A stretch of 64,000 nt of DNA, from assembly GCA_019753125.1 (NCBI GenBank), contig JAIELH010000023.1, positions 52,432 through 116,431 on the forward strand, read 5' to 3'. Made by a program: the position numbers and the translations under genes. The notes beneath the pieces are model-generated. The model ran no database searches and was not told the DNA's origin. It was given only the letters and a program-made list of their open reading frames with translations. Positions 35,425-43,805 of this stretch are shown in pieces (the stretch's first letter is position 1; the number at the start of each line of letters is the position of its first letter). This DNA comes from Gallionellaceae bacterium (GTDB lineage Bacteria; Pseudomonadota; Gammaproteobacteria; Burkholderiales; Gallionellaceae).

Positions 35425-36807
35425 TCACCAGACGTAGAACTGGATGCTCCAGACCGTGCCGATGACCGCCACCGCCACGGCATAGAAAACAAAAGCGGCG
35501 ACCTGGCGCAGGGTGCTGGCATCACGCAACAATCCGAGACCTAGGCGCAGCGACCACAGCATCCCCAGCCCGAGCAAGATTCCGCGCACCCATGGTAGCC
35601 ATGGCAACAGAATGCCCTCGGCGCGCAAGTGGTTCACCGTCATCATCGACAGCCCCAGAAACAGGCCGATACCGGCCAGCGGGGTGAGTCCCATTGCCAA
35701 GGAGCGCCAGTCGGTGCGCGCGAGCCGTGATGAGATGCTGACCAATACCAGCACAGCCCCGCCCAGAGCGAGCGCGACAGCACCGATGTAAGCAAGGATG
35801 GCCGCGCCGTCCAACCAGGTAAATACGTCGTTGGCCGCCGGGTAGCGGGTCAACAGCCACCATGCCGGGCTTTCTTCCAGCGGCCAGAAAATATCACGCG
35901 CCACCAACCACTCGGCGCTGCGCTGCTTGAGCTGGATGAATAAAGGGCTGACGGTCCACTGAAAGGCGGCGATAGCCACGCCGAGCAGACCGAAGATCAG
36001 CAGCAGCGCTCCGGGCGTGTTGGCTTGTTGCTTGCTGTCTAAAATTTCCGCGTTGACGGAACGTGCCGCCAGTTGCACCGCATGACGATGCCCGCTGCAA
36101 CGGCCGCAGGCGTGGCATTCGGAAGCACCGCTGAGGTGTTTTACGCCCAGCAGCGGCGCGCAATCCACCGCACCGGTACGGCTCGGGTAACGCTCCCACG
36201 ATTCGCGGTCGACGCGAAAATGGACGGGGGCGAGCCGCGCCAGCAAGGCGAACACGCCGGACACCGGGCACAGATAGCGGCACCAGACCCGCTTGCCTTT
36301 GCCGTACAGCCAGCCGACCGCCACCGCCGCCACCGTGGAACCGCCGAGGATCAGCAGCGCTGCCTGCGGGTAATCGTAAACACTGATGAGCTGGCCGTAG
36401 ATGGTGGTGAGGATGAACGCCAGCACCGGCCAGCCGCTCCAGCGTATCCACTTCGGGATGGTGCCACCGCGCCCGTGGTGGCTGGCAAATTCGGCCAGCG
36501 CCCCTTCCGGGCAAAGCACGCCGCACCAGACCCGCCCCAACAACATGATGGAAAGAATGACGAACGGCCACCAGATACCCCAGAAGGCGAACTGGGCGAA
36601 CAGGATCAGATTGGAAAAGATCGTCGCACCGGTTTGCGGCAGCGGCATAAATACTGGGACAACCACCAGCGCCGCGTAGAACACCGCCACTGACCACTGC
36701 AAGGCCAGAATGGCGCGGCGGTGGCGCTGCATGGCATCGCCCAGACGCGCCAGCGCACCTTTGCGGGGGCGCGGCATGAAACGGATGATTTGGGTCGTTG
36801 CTTCCAT
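35425..36807 (-). CDS. ftrD: FtrD-like membrane ferredoxin of the ferrous iron uptake system
   Basis: Start at ATG 36807 follows the ftrC stop by one base and is better than the in-frame upstream start (36897). The 460-residue protein resembles NapH/CcoG-type membrane ferredoxins: several helices, two CxxxCP motifs (RVWCGVLCPEGALAEF and RVWCRYLCPVSGVF) and a degenerate cluster SECHACGRCSGHRHAV whose fourth Cys is missing. In FtrABCD systems FtrD is thought to donate or accept electrons during Fe(II) oxidation and permeation. The C-terminal half adds further helices. It is the last gene of ftrA-porin-ftrB-ftrC-ftrD. Confidence 0.82.
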   Translation of the reverse strand: MEATTQIIRFMPRPRKGALARLGDAMQRHRRAILALQWSVAVFYAALVVVPVFMPLPQTGATIFSNLILFAQFAFWGIWWPFVILSIMLLGRVWCGVLCPEGALAEFASHHGRGGTIPKWIRWSGWPVLAFILTTIYGQLISVYDYPQAALLILGGSTVAAVAVGWLYGKGKRVWCRYLCPVSGVFALLARLAPVHFRVDRESWERYPSRTGAVDCAPLLGVKHLSGASECHACGRCSGHRHAVQLAARSVNAEILDSKQQANTPGALLLIFGLLGVAIAAFQWTVSPLFIQLKQRSAEWLVARDIFWPLEESPAWWLLTRYPAANDVFTWLDGAAILAYIGAVALALGGAVLVLVSISSRLARTDWRSLAMGLTPLAGIGLFLGLSMMTVNHLRAEGILLPWLPWVRGILLGLGMLWSLRLGLGLLRDASTLRQVAAFVFYAVAVAVIGTVWSIQFYVW

Positions 36808-36808
36808 G

Positions 36809-37645
36809 TCAGCGCGCTTTCGCTGCGGGCGCGCGCCCCCCGGAATCGCGACCCAAGTACGCCAATCCGCCCAATGCCAGCGTCCAGAAGGCGACATAAG
36901 CGATCAGCAAGGTGGCCGAAGGGCGCGCCCGGTAGCCGAGCAAATCGGCCAGCAGCCGCCCCGCCCCCTGCCTGTCGTCGAGCAGCGCGGATGCATCCCA
37001 GACCGGATCGAGCAGTGGCGGCAGCCAATCCAGGCCGATCATGCGGTCGATACCGGCGGCCAGCAGCGAGCCTGCAATCAGCAGCAACAGTATCTCGCTG
37101 ACACGAAATATCAACCGGTAGCTGAGAAAACGGGCGCCGCGCGCGATTATCCAGCCACTCGCGGCGGCGAGCACGAAGCCCGCTGCCGCCGCACCGGCCA
37201 AGCCCAGCAGGGCTGCACCACCCGCTTCCAACCCGAGGCTGTAGAGATACATCACTGTTTCCGCACCTTCGCGAGCAACTGCCAGAGCGGTGACCGCGCC
37301 GATACCGATGATGCCGGGAGAGCGGGCCGCCCGACCCTCCAGTTCTCTTTTCATCATGCGGCCATGGCGGCGCATCCAGATCACCATCTGCACGATCAGG
37401 GTGGCGGCGAACAGCACCATGCCGATATGAAACGTTTCCAGCGCCTCGCCCTGAAGCTGGCTCTGGGCGGCGAAGGTGGCAAAGCCCAGCGCAATCGCCA
37501 AGCCCAGCCCGGCCAGCAGGCCCAGCCAAAGCCCGCGCCGCAGCGGTGCAGGGTCAGGCTGGCGTGCGATCCAAGCCAGCAGTATGCCGATCAACAGCAT
37601 GGCTTCCAGGCTTTCACGCCAGACAATAATCAGAGCATTCAACAT
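36809..37645 (-). CDS. ftrC: FTR1-type iron permease FtrC/EfeU-like
   Basis: I start at ATG 37645 (MLNALIIVWRESLEAML), which has GAGGTG seven bases upstream; the track-length start 21 bases earlier lies inside that motif. The 278-residue protein has about seven helices and two RExxE motifs, R10-E-S-L-E14 and R125-E-G-A-E129, in which Fe(III) is bound during transport. It imports the iron oxidised by the periplasmic partners. A broad spacing of FtrB and FtrD around it confirms the system. Confidence 0.93.
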   Translation of the reverse strand: MLNALIIVWRESLEAMLLIGILLAWIARQPDPAPLRRGLWLGLLAGLGLAIALGFATFAAQSQLQGEALETFHIGMVLFAATLIVQMVIWMRRHGRMMKRELEGRAARSPGIIGIGAVTALAVAREGAETVMYLYSLGLEAGGAALLGLAGAAAAGFVLAAASGWIIARGARFLSYRLIFRVSEILLLLIAGSLLAAGIDRMIGLDWLPPLLDPVWDASALLDDRQGAGRLLADLLGYRARPSATLLIAYVAFWTLALGGLAYLGRDSGGRAPAAKAR

Positions 37646-37655
37646 AATAAGCACC

Positions 37656-38060
37656 TCATTTGGCAATCAGTAACATTTCAGAAGTCGACGGATGAAATTC
37701 GTCGAAGAAACGGTAACTACCCGGTTTGAGCGAGTGAATGACCACGAAGGAACTGGCACCGGGAGCCAGTACTTTTTCGACCCGCAGGTCAAGGTTTTCA
37801 AACTCGCAAGGGCCGGGGCCTTCGTTTTTGATGGCGAGCTTGATCTTGTTTCCGGCGGCAACTTCCAGCCGTGCCGGAGTGATGTGACCGTCCTTGACGA
37901 CAACGGAATAGGTAGGCAACTCGTCGGCGCAGGCTTCCACAGGCACCGCCAGTGAAATCGTCGCCACGAGGATGATGAAGACAAGGTGACGCACGGCACG
38001 GCCGCGCAGCAGCCAGGACAAGACATCAAGTGTGCACGAAGTGGCTATCATTCCGTTCAT
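37656..38060 (-). CDS. ftrB: FtrB-like periplasmic cupredoxin
   Basis: The start at ATG 38060 has GAGGA seven bases upstream and gives a signal-anchor/peptide (VRHLVFIILVATISLAVPVEACA). The 134-residue protein then shows a single cupredoxin-like fold (ELPTYSVVVKDGHITPARLEVAAGNKIKLAIKNEGPGPCEFENLDLRVEKVLAPGA, then PGSYRFFDEFH). In FtrABCD it acts in oxidation or handover of Fe(II) in the periplasm before permeation by FtrC. It lies 13 bases after the porin gene stop and overlaps nothing. Confidence 0.88.
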   Translation of the reverse strand: MNGMIATSCTLDVLSWLLRGRAVRHLVFIILVATISLAVPVEACADELPTYSVVVKDGHITPARLEVAAGNKIKLAIKNEGPGPCEFENLDLRVEKVLAPGASSFVVIHSLKPGSYRFFDEFHPSTSEMLLIAK

Positions 38061-38073
38061 GTTTGTTTCCTCG

Positions 38074-39501
38074 TCAGAACGCCAAATTGGCCCGCACACC
38101 GACAATCTTGACTGGCCGTGCGTCCGGGTTACCCGCCGGGTTGCGTATGTATTGGAAGTCTGGGGTCAGGTCGAACCGCTCATGGACGTGAAAGCGATAA
38201 TAGGCTTCCATGGCCTGTTCCCAGCCCGTGGCGGCAAAGCCATAATCGGGTACGCCATCCGCATTCACATCCAGTGTTGCGGACTGGGCGCGGAAGTCGT
38301 TGCTGGTGCGATTGCTGCCAATGGCAAGCCCAATGGCATCGGCTCCCCGTTTCCAGTAGCTGCCATTGAGTTCGGCCCCGAAACTGGCGGTACGATCAAA
38401 GGGCATGCGTGCTCCACTGCCTGTGCCAAAGCGCCCGAACAGCGTGATGCCATCGCCAAGGCGCTGATCGAAGTTGAATCCGATACCACGATGGGAAGCT
38501 GTTTCAGCCCTAATGAACGTCGGCGCCTGCCCATTGCGCCAGATATAAACCCGATAATTACCTTGGAGTCCGGTAAAGAAGCGCTGGTAGGTTTCCGCCT
38601 GAAGAATGACAAATGGCGATTTAAAAGAGTCGCTGAAATTGGCACTCCGCCCCGCGCCGAACACACCAAGGGAAAGGCGGTAAGTTTCAGGTTTTGCACC
38701 CCAATTGAAGTAGGACATGCGAATGCCCGGCGAGAAACCAAATCCGTCAGCGCCAATATTGGCTGCCAACGGGTTGTCCAGCATCGCATTATGCACAAAC
38801 ATGCTCGCCAGAAATTGACGGGTTTCGTCGTTGGCAGCAGCATTTTGGTCAAAAAACGCAAAGGGATCCATCTTGCCGAAATTGATGGTTAGATTTTCCC
38901 GGGAATGCGGTTTGAAGCCGCCCAACGGCAGCGGGATGACTGCTTGATACCAGCCCTGCGCCAGCATCATGGCGCTGGATTCAGGCTCCACCACCGAACC
39001 GAGTTGAAACGATGTTGCGTTGGGTCCCACAAAAGAGGTAAATTTATTGCTGAGTCCCTTGCCTTGGCCTACCCGAAAATGCCCTAACACCTTACTTTCG
39101 ATGTCGCCGGTTTTAATGGTCGGCGTGGTTACCGTGATGTCGGCGCGATAGTTAATCTGTGTACCAGAGCTATTGATACCGCTTGCACCTTGGGCAACCG
39201 TGGTGAAGTTTGCGCCAGTGGAAAATCCCTCAATCGAATCGATGACTTTTGCCTGTTTCTGGATGTCCAATGTTTGGTATTCCACCGCCTTTAACCGTGA
39301 CGCCAGTTCCGGTTCATTCTCGCTGATGCGTTCGCTGGCAAGCGATTTCTCCATTTCCTTATTTTGCTGTTCCAGCGCTTCGACGCGCTGCGTGAGGCGT
39401 TTCAGCTCTGCCAGTAAAGCGGCGGTATCGTCGGCAGCCGCAGCAGGCATGGTCACCGCTGCGGCAATCACCATAGACAGCAATTTCGGGATGAGGCGCA
39501 T
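38074..39501 (-). CDS. Porin within the ftr iron-uptake operon
   Basis: The 475-residue protein has a signal peptide (MRLIPKLLSMVIAAAVTMPAAAA), a short coiled coil (residues about 25-80, AALLAELKRLTQRVEALEQQNKEM), and a beta-barrel with alternating strands ending in VGVRANLAF. It resembles OprB-type and cyanobacterial iron-uptake porins, in which a coiled coil precedes an OprB barrel. A dedicated porin is not part of the classic FtrABCD set, so here it may supply the outer-membrane route for Fe(II) or Fe complexes. It is one base apart from ftrA and 13 from ftrB. Confidence 0.75.
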   Translation of the reverse strand: MRLIPKLLSMVIAAAVTMPAAAADDTAALLAELKRLTQRVEALEQQNKEMEKSLASERISENEPELASRLKAVEYQTLDIQKQAKVIDSIEGFSTGANFTTVAQGASGINSSGTQINYRADITVTTPTIKTGDIESKVLGHFRVGQGKGLSNKFTSFVGPNATSFQLGSVVEPESSAMMLAQGWYQAVIPLPLGGFKPHSRENLTINFGKMDPFAFFDQNAAANDETRQFLASMFVHNAMLDNPLAANIGADGFGFSPGIRMSYFNWGAKPETYRLSLGVFGAGRSANFSDSFKSPFVILQAETYQRFFTGLQGNYRVYIWRNGQAPTFIRAETASHRGIGFNFDQRLGDGITLFGRFGTGSGARMPFDRTASFGAELNGSYWKRGADAIGLAIGSNRTSNDFRAQSATLDVNADGVPDYGFAATGWEQAMEAYYRFHVHERFDLTPDFQYIRNPAGNPDARPVKIVGVRANLAF

Positions 39502-39502
39502 C

Positions 39503-40063
39503 TCAGTACCCGCCTTTTTTGCCTATGCCGACATAGGTGAATTCCCACTCTGCCTCGAAGGGTTTGAACCACGGGCGCACGCCAGTCGCGCGGTCAGTAT
39601 GGCGGCCAAAGTGCCGGCCCATGGCATTCTCGGGGGCAGAAGGCGAGTAAACGATGAACTTGACCTTGTATTTACCCGGCCCCTTGAGCTTGACGTTGTC
39701 ACCGTAATGAGGGCCATCGCTGGCCACCATCGGCATCATATCCCCCTTGATGACCTCGCCGGAAGGCAGTTTGGTCAGCTCGTATTTCACCTGCAGATAG
39801 GGCATCCAGAAGCCTTCCGGGAAGCCGTTTGGATTGTTGCTCAACGCATGGATGTCAGCTTCCAGATGGATATCCGTCTCCGACGCTTTCTTCATGTGCC
39901 CGTCAGGCTCCATGTCAACTGCCTGCAAATAGACGGCGCCCACCTCCATGCCCGCCATGTTCTGCGACGCACCGATGGGGTATTCGAGTGCTTGCACCGG
40001 CAAAGCAAAAACCAGAAGCAAGGCACTGGTAAAACTGGTGATATAACGGGTGAAATTTGTCAT
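39503..40063 (-). CDS. ftrA: Periplasmic iron-binding protein FtrA (P19/Tp34 family)
   Basis: The start at ATG 40063 (MTNFTRYITSFTSALLLVFALPVQA) gives a clean signal peptide; an in-frame start upstream (40105) would overlap the Fur box. The 186-residue protein shows the P19/Tp34 signature: LEYPIGASQNMAGMEVGAVYLQAVDMEPDG with His/Met residues, EADIHA and GDMMPMVASDGPHYGDNVKL, which build the Cu/Fe site in the homodimer. It binds Fe(II) and copper in the periplasm. As the first gene behind two Fur boxes it heads the operon. Confidence 0.92.
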   Translation of the reverse strand: MTNFTRYITSFTSALLLVFALPVQALEYPIGASQNMAGMEVGAVYLQAVDMEPDGHMKKASETDIHLEADIHALSNNPNGFPEGFWMPYLQVKYELTKLPSGEVIKGDMMPMVASDGPHYGDNVKLKGPGKYKVKFIVYSPSAPENAMGRHFGRHTDRATGVRPWFKPFEAEWEFTYVGIGKKGGY

Positions 40064-40087
40064 GGCACGGCTATCCTTGCAAAGTTT

Positions 40088-40106
40088 AATGAGAACCATT
40101 CTCATC
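40088..40106. promoter_or_regulatory. Fur box 2 of the ftr operon
   Basis: AATGAGAACCATTCTCATC is a near-dyad matching the Fur consensus. It overlaps the -10 element and transcription start of the ftrA promoter, so Fur bound with iron would block initiation. Confidence 0.7.
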
Positions 40107-40133
40107 TTACATGAGAATAATTATCATTTGCAA
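40104..40133 (-). promoter_or_regulatory. Promoter of the ftr operon
   Basis: On the minus strand: -35 TTGCAA (40133-40128), 18-base spacer, -10 TAAGAT (40109-40104). The Fur box at 40110-40128 fills the spacer and the second box covers the -10, a strong arrangement for iron repression. Confidence 0.6.
40110..40128. promoter_or_regulatory. Fur box 1 of the ftr operon
   Basis: CATGAGAATAATTATCATT agrees with the Fur consensus AATGAGAATNATTATCATT almost perfectly and lies in the spacer of the ftr promoter. Together with the second box it forms a tandem Fur operator. Confidence 0.75.
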
Positions 40134-40296
40134 GTTATTCTTGTGCGCGCAGCACAAATTATTTTGGCATAACAAAAATCCCGGCAGCAAGCTGCGGGGT
40201 ATTGATTGTGTAGGGTAGATAAAGCGCCGAAGGCGTGTATCCATCACAAACCCGGTGGATTCGCGCTGCGCGCTCGATCCTAAAAACCTCGGTTCA

Positions 40297-40408
40297 ATCC
40301 GCAGATTACGCAGATTTTCAAAGCGTTGCTGGCAGGTATCGCATCACCCGAAAGGTTGGCTGACGATCCAAGATTACCTGTTGTTTAATCGGCGGAAATC
40401 TGCGTAAT
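40297..40408. repeat. Possible miniature inverted-repeat element beside the fur remnant
   Basis: Two arms, ATTACGCAGATTTTC (40305-40319) and GAAATCTGCGTAAT (40395-40408), match as inverted copies in 13 of 14 bases around about 75 bases of sequence with no coding capacity. The element ends only 16 bases before the fur fragment, so it may mark the break point that removed the N-terminal half. The preceding bases 40140-40296 hold further imperfect palindromes (GTAGGGTAGATA / TGTATCCATC type) but no gene. Confidence 0.4.
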
Positions 40409-40424
40409 CGGACAGGCGAGCGTC

Positions 40425-40685
40425 CACCATGACCATATCGTCTACATTCACTGCGGGCGGTTTGAGGAATTTTGCGACAAGATCACCGGAGATATGCAGC
40501 GCGTTATTGCTGAGAAGCCCGGTTTTACGCTGCGCGATCACGCATTGACACAATACGGTGAATGCAATGGGCAGGATTGTCCGGGAAAGAATAAAAAAGG
40601 AAGGGCGGACTATGCCCGCCGGATCAAGCTGTCGGGCGGAGCCCGATCTACGGATTGTTGTGCTTTTAAAATAAAAATGGAATAA
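40425..40685 (+). pseudogene. Truncated fur remnant (C-terminal half only)
   Basis: Reading from 40425 the frame gives HHDHIVYIHCGRFEEFCDKI...PGFTLRDHALTQYGECNGQDCPGKNKK, which is the metal-binding and dimerisation half of a Fur protein. Compare the intact Fur at 19156-19587 (HHDHIVCLQCGHVEEF). The DNA-binding half is missing and no ATG with a Shine-Dalgarno lies before it; the CxxC zinc pair has become YxxC, so the fragment should not function. The frame continues a little past the normal end to a stop at 40685. Confidence 0.7.
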
Positions 40686-40712
40686 ATCCGTAGCTAAACT
40701 GCTTTTCTCAGG

Positions 40713-42176
40713 TCAATGCAGCAACAGCGATTGCTGCACTGATACCGCGCAAACCGACATCAGCGTCCCGGGCATCAGGCCGAGGAGCAGCACAGCCAGC
40801 CCGTTGATACTGATCAGTGTCGCGGCATCCTGATCGACGTTGATCGGCGCATGTGTTTCCGGCGCATCGAAGTACATCAGCTTGACGATACGCAGATAAT
40901 AGAACGCGCCAATCAGCGAGAACATCACCGCAGTCACGGCCAGCCAGACATGCCCGGCTTGCACGACGGCGTTCAACACCGAAAACTTGGCGTAGAAACC
41001 CACGGTAGGCGGCACACCGGCCATCGAGAACATCAGCAACAGCATCAGGAAAGCCAGCCATGGGCTGCGCTGGTTGAGCCCCTTGAAGTCGTTGAGGGTA
41101 TCCGCCTCGAAGCCTTCGCGCGACAGCAACATGATCATGCCAAACGCGCCCAGCGACATCAGCACGTAAATCACGGCATAGAACATCGATGCGCCATAAC
41201 CCTCGGTGCCGCCGCTCAACAGGCCGAGCAGCAGGAAACCCATGTGCGAAATGGTCGAATAAGCCAGCATGCGTTTGAGATTGGTCTGCGCGATCGCGGT
41301 GAGGTTGCCGATCGCCATCGAAGCGATCGCGAGGATAGCCAGCATGCCGGACCAATGTTGCACCAGCGGTTGCAGGCCTTCCACCAGGATGCGCGCAACA
41401 AAGGCAAAGGCGGCCAGCTTGGGTGCGGAGCCGATCAGCATCGTCATTGCGGTGGGTGCGCCGTGATATACGTCCGGCACCCACATATGGAAAGGCACCG
41501 CGCCGAGCTTGAACGCCAAACCAGAAACCACGAATACCAGGCCGAACACGACCAGACTCTTGTTTGCCGTGCCGGACTGGATCGCCTGTGCCACTGTAGC
41601 CAGTTCCAGCGAGCCGGTCGCGCCGTACAACATCGACATGCCATACAATAGCAAACCGGAAGCCAATGCGCCGAGAATGAAATATTTCATCGCGGCTTCG
41701 GTGGCGACAGCGGAGTCGCGCTGCAGCGCAACCATCGCGTACAGGCTCAGCGACAGGAGTTCCAGGCCAAGATACAGGGTAAGGAAATGGCTGGCCGAAA
41801 TCATCACCATCATGCCGAGCAGGGCGAACAACGCCAGCACCATGAATTCGCCGGTGAACAACCCGCGCACCAGCAGATATTGGCGCGAATACACCAGCAT
41901 CATCGACACCGCCAGATAGGTCAGCAGCTTCAGCACATCCGACATCAGGTCATCCACGATCATATTGTGGAACGCATGGACTACACCGTTCTCGTGCGTG
42001 CCGACCGTAATCAGCGAACAACCTACCAGCGTGAGTTGCACCAGTATGTAAGTGGCCCGTTTGTTATTCTGCCTGAACAGCAAATCCGCAATCAAAATCA
42101 TGCACGCCATGACCAGCAGAAAAATTTCTGCTGCAACCGGCATCAAATTAGTCATCAAATCCATATTCACACTCAT
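40713..42176 (-). CDS. nuoN: NADH-quinone oxidoreductase subunit N
   Basis: A 487-residue antiporter-like subunit of complex I with 13-14 helices, ending the nuoA-N operon. The conserved proton-channel Lys/Glu region is visible ([68 protein letters not shown]). It pumps protons together with NuoL and NuoM. The start [11 protein letters not shown] may be a few codons shorter. It is separated from nuoM by 66 bases containing CTCTGTC-type tandem bases. Confidence 0.96.
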   Translation of the reverse strand: MSVNMDLMTNLMPVAAEIFLLVMACMILIADLLFRQNNKRATYILVQLTLVGCSLITVGTHENGVVHAFHNMIVDDLMSDVLKLLTYLAVSMMLVYSRQYLLVRGLFTGEFMVLALFALLGMMVMISASHFLTLYLGLELLSLSLYAMVALQRDSAVATEAAMKYFILGALASGLLLYGMSMLYGATGSLELATVAQAIQSGTANKSLVVFGLVFVVSGLAFKLGAVPFHMWVPDVYHGAPTAMTMLIGSAPKLAAFAFVARILVEGLQPLVQHWSGMLAILAIASMAIGNLTAIAQTNLKRMLAYSTISHMGFLLLGLLSGGTEGYGASMFYAVIYVLMSLGAFGMIMLLSREGFEADTLNDFKGLNQRSPWLAFLMLLLMFSMAGVPPTVGFYAKFSVLNAVVQAGHVWLAVTAVMFSLIGAFYYLRIVKLMYFDAPETHAPINVDQDAATLISINGLAVLLLGLMPGTLMSVCAVSVQQSLLLH

Positions 42177-42242
42177 CTCGAAATTTGCTGCAAAAGTACT
42201 GCTGCGATGTCTGTCCTCTGTCTTCCGCCCTCTGTCCTCTGA

Positions 42243-43730
42243 TCACGGCAGCTTGGAACGCGCCACATGCACCAGCAAGTCATTCACCGACACATGCATG
42301 ATTTCGCTGAACGGCAGCGGATACAGCCCCATGCCCAGCACGATAATCGCCAGGATCAAGAAGATCGCCGTTTCGCGAAGGTTCATATCGGTCAATTCGG
42401 CCACATGCTGGTTGGCCACGGCACCGAAGATCACGCGTTTGTACATCCACAGCGTGTAGGCCGCGCCGAAGATCAATGTGGTCGCCGCCGCAAAGGCAAA
42501 CCAGAAGTTCGCTTTCACCGCGCCAAGAATCACCAGAAATTCGCCGACGAAGGCGCTGGTGCCCGGCAGGCCGCTGTTGGCCATCGCGAACAGCATGAAA
42601 AATGCGGCGAACACCGGCATCGTGTTGGCTACACCGCCGTAATCGGCGATCCTGCGCGAGTGCATGCGGTCATACAACACGCCGATACACAGGAACAGCG
42701 CGCCTGCGACGAAGCCGTGCGAAAGCATCTGCAGCAACGCGCCTTCCATGCCGTAGGCGTTGAAAATGAAGAACCCCAGCGTGACGAAACCCATATGGGA
42801 AATCGATGAATAGGCCACCAGCTTCTTCATGTCGGCCTGCGCCAGCGCCACCAGGCCGATGTACACCACCGCAATCAGCGATAGCGCGATCATCACGCCG
42901 GACAGATAGTGGCTTGCATCCGGCGCGATCGGCATCGAGAAGCGCAGGAAGCCGTACGCGCCCACCTTCAGCATGATCGCCGCCAGAATTACCGAGCCGC
43001 CGGTCGGCGCTTCGACGTGCGCATCCGGCAACCAGGTGTGCACCGGAAACATCGGCACTTTCACCGCAAACGCGAAGAAAAATGCGATGAAGATCAGTAT
43101 CTGCGCATTTATCGGGATCGCAACCTGATGGAAGTCGAGAATCGAGAAGCTGCCGTTGGACAGGTTATACAGGTAGATCAGCGCAATCAGCATCAGCAAC
43201 GAGCCGAGCAAGGTATAGAGGAAGAACTTGACTGCCGCATACACGCGGTTCGGGCCGCCCCATACGCCGATGATGATGAACATCGGGATCAGCATGGCCT
43301 CCCAGAACACATAGAACAGTATCGCATCCAGTGCGGCAAACACGCCGATCATGATGCCCGACATAATCAGGAATGCCGCCATGTATTGCGCGACGCGTTT
43401 CTCGATCACCTGCCAGCCGGCCAGCACCACAATAGGCGTAAAAAATGCGGTCAGCAAAATCAGCAGCACCGAGATGCCATCCACGCCGAGGTGATAATGG
43501 ATATTGAAATGAGGAATCCAGTTGCGCAATTCGACAAACTGCATTTTGGAAGTGTCGCGCACGAAGCCGGTGTACAGCGGTATCGTCACCAGAAAACCAA
43601 GCACCGAGCCCACCAGCGCAATAACACGGGCCAACGGGGCATTTTCATCGTCACCGGTAGCCAACACCAGCACGCCGAAAATGATCGGCAACCAGATCGC
43701 GACGCTAATTACGGGTAATCCAAAAATCAT
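42243..43730 (-). CDS. nuoM: NADH-quinone oxidoreductase subunit M
   Basis: The 495-residue proton-pumping subunit of complex I. Motifs typical of NuoM/ND4 include [64 protein letters not shown] and [16 protein letters not shown]. Of normal length; start at ATG 43730 is preceded by GGAATGAC. Between this gene and nuoL lie repeats at 43750-43805. Confidence 0.96.
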   Translation of the reverse strand: [495 protein letters not shown]

Positions 43731-43749
43731 ACTGTCATTCCTTCATCTT

Positions 43750-43805
43750 GTAGGTCGGGTTTCAACCCGACACTGCCCCACCATGCCGGGCTGAAGCCCG
43801 ACCTG
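43750..43805. repeat. Palindromic repeat pair between nuoM and nuoL
   Basis: GTAGGTCGGGTTTCAACCCGAC followed by GCCGGGCTGAAGCCCGACC: two hairpins with opposing arms (GTCGGGTT/AACCCGAC and CGGGCT/AGCCCG) and shared outer ends. Similar in type to the element at 46322-46347. Confidence 0.55.
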
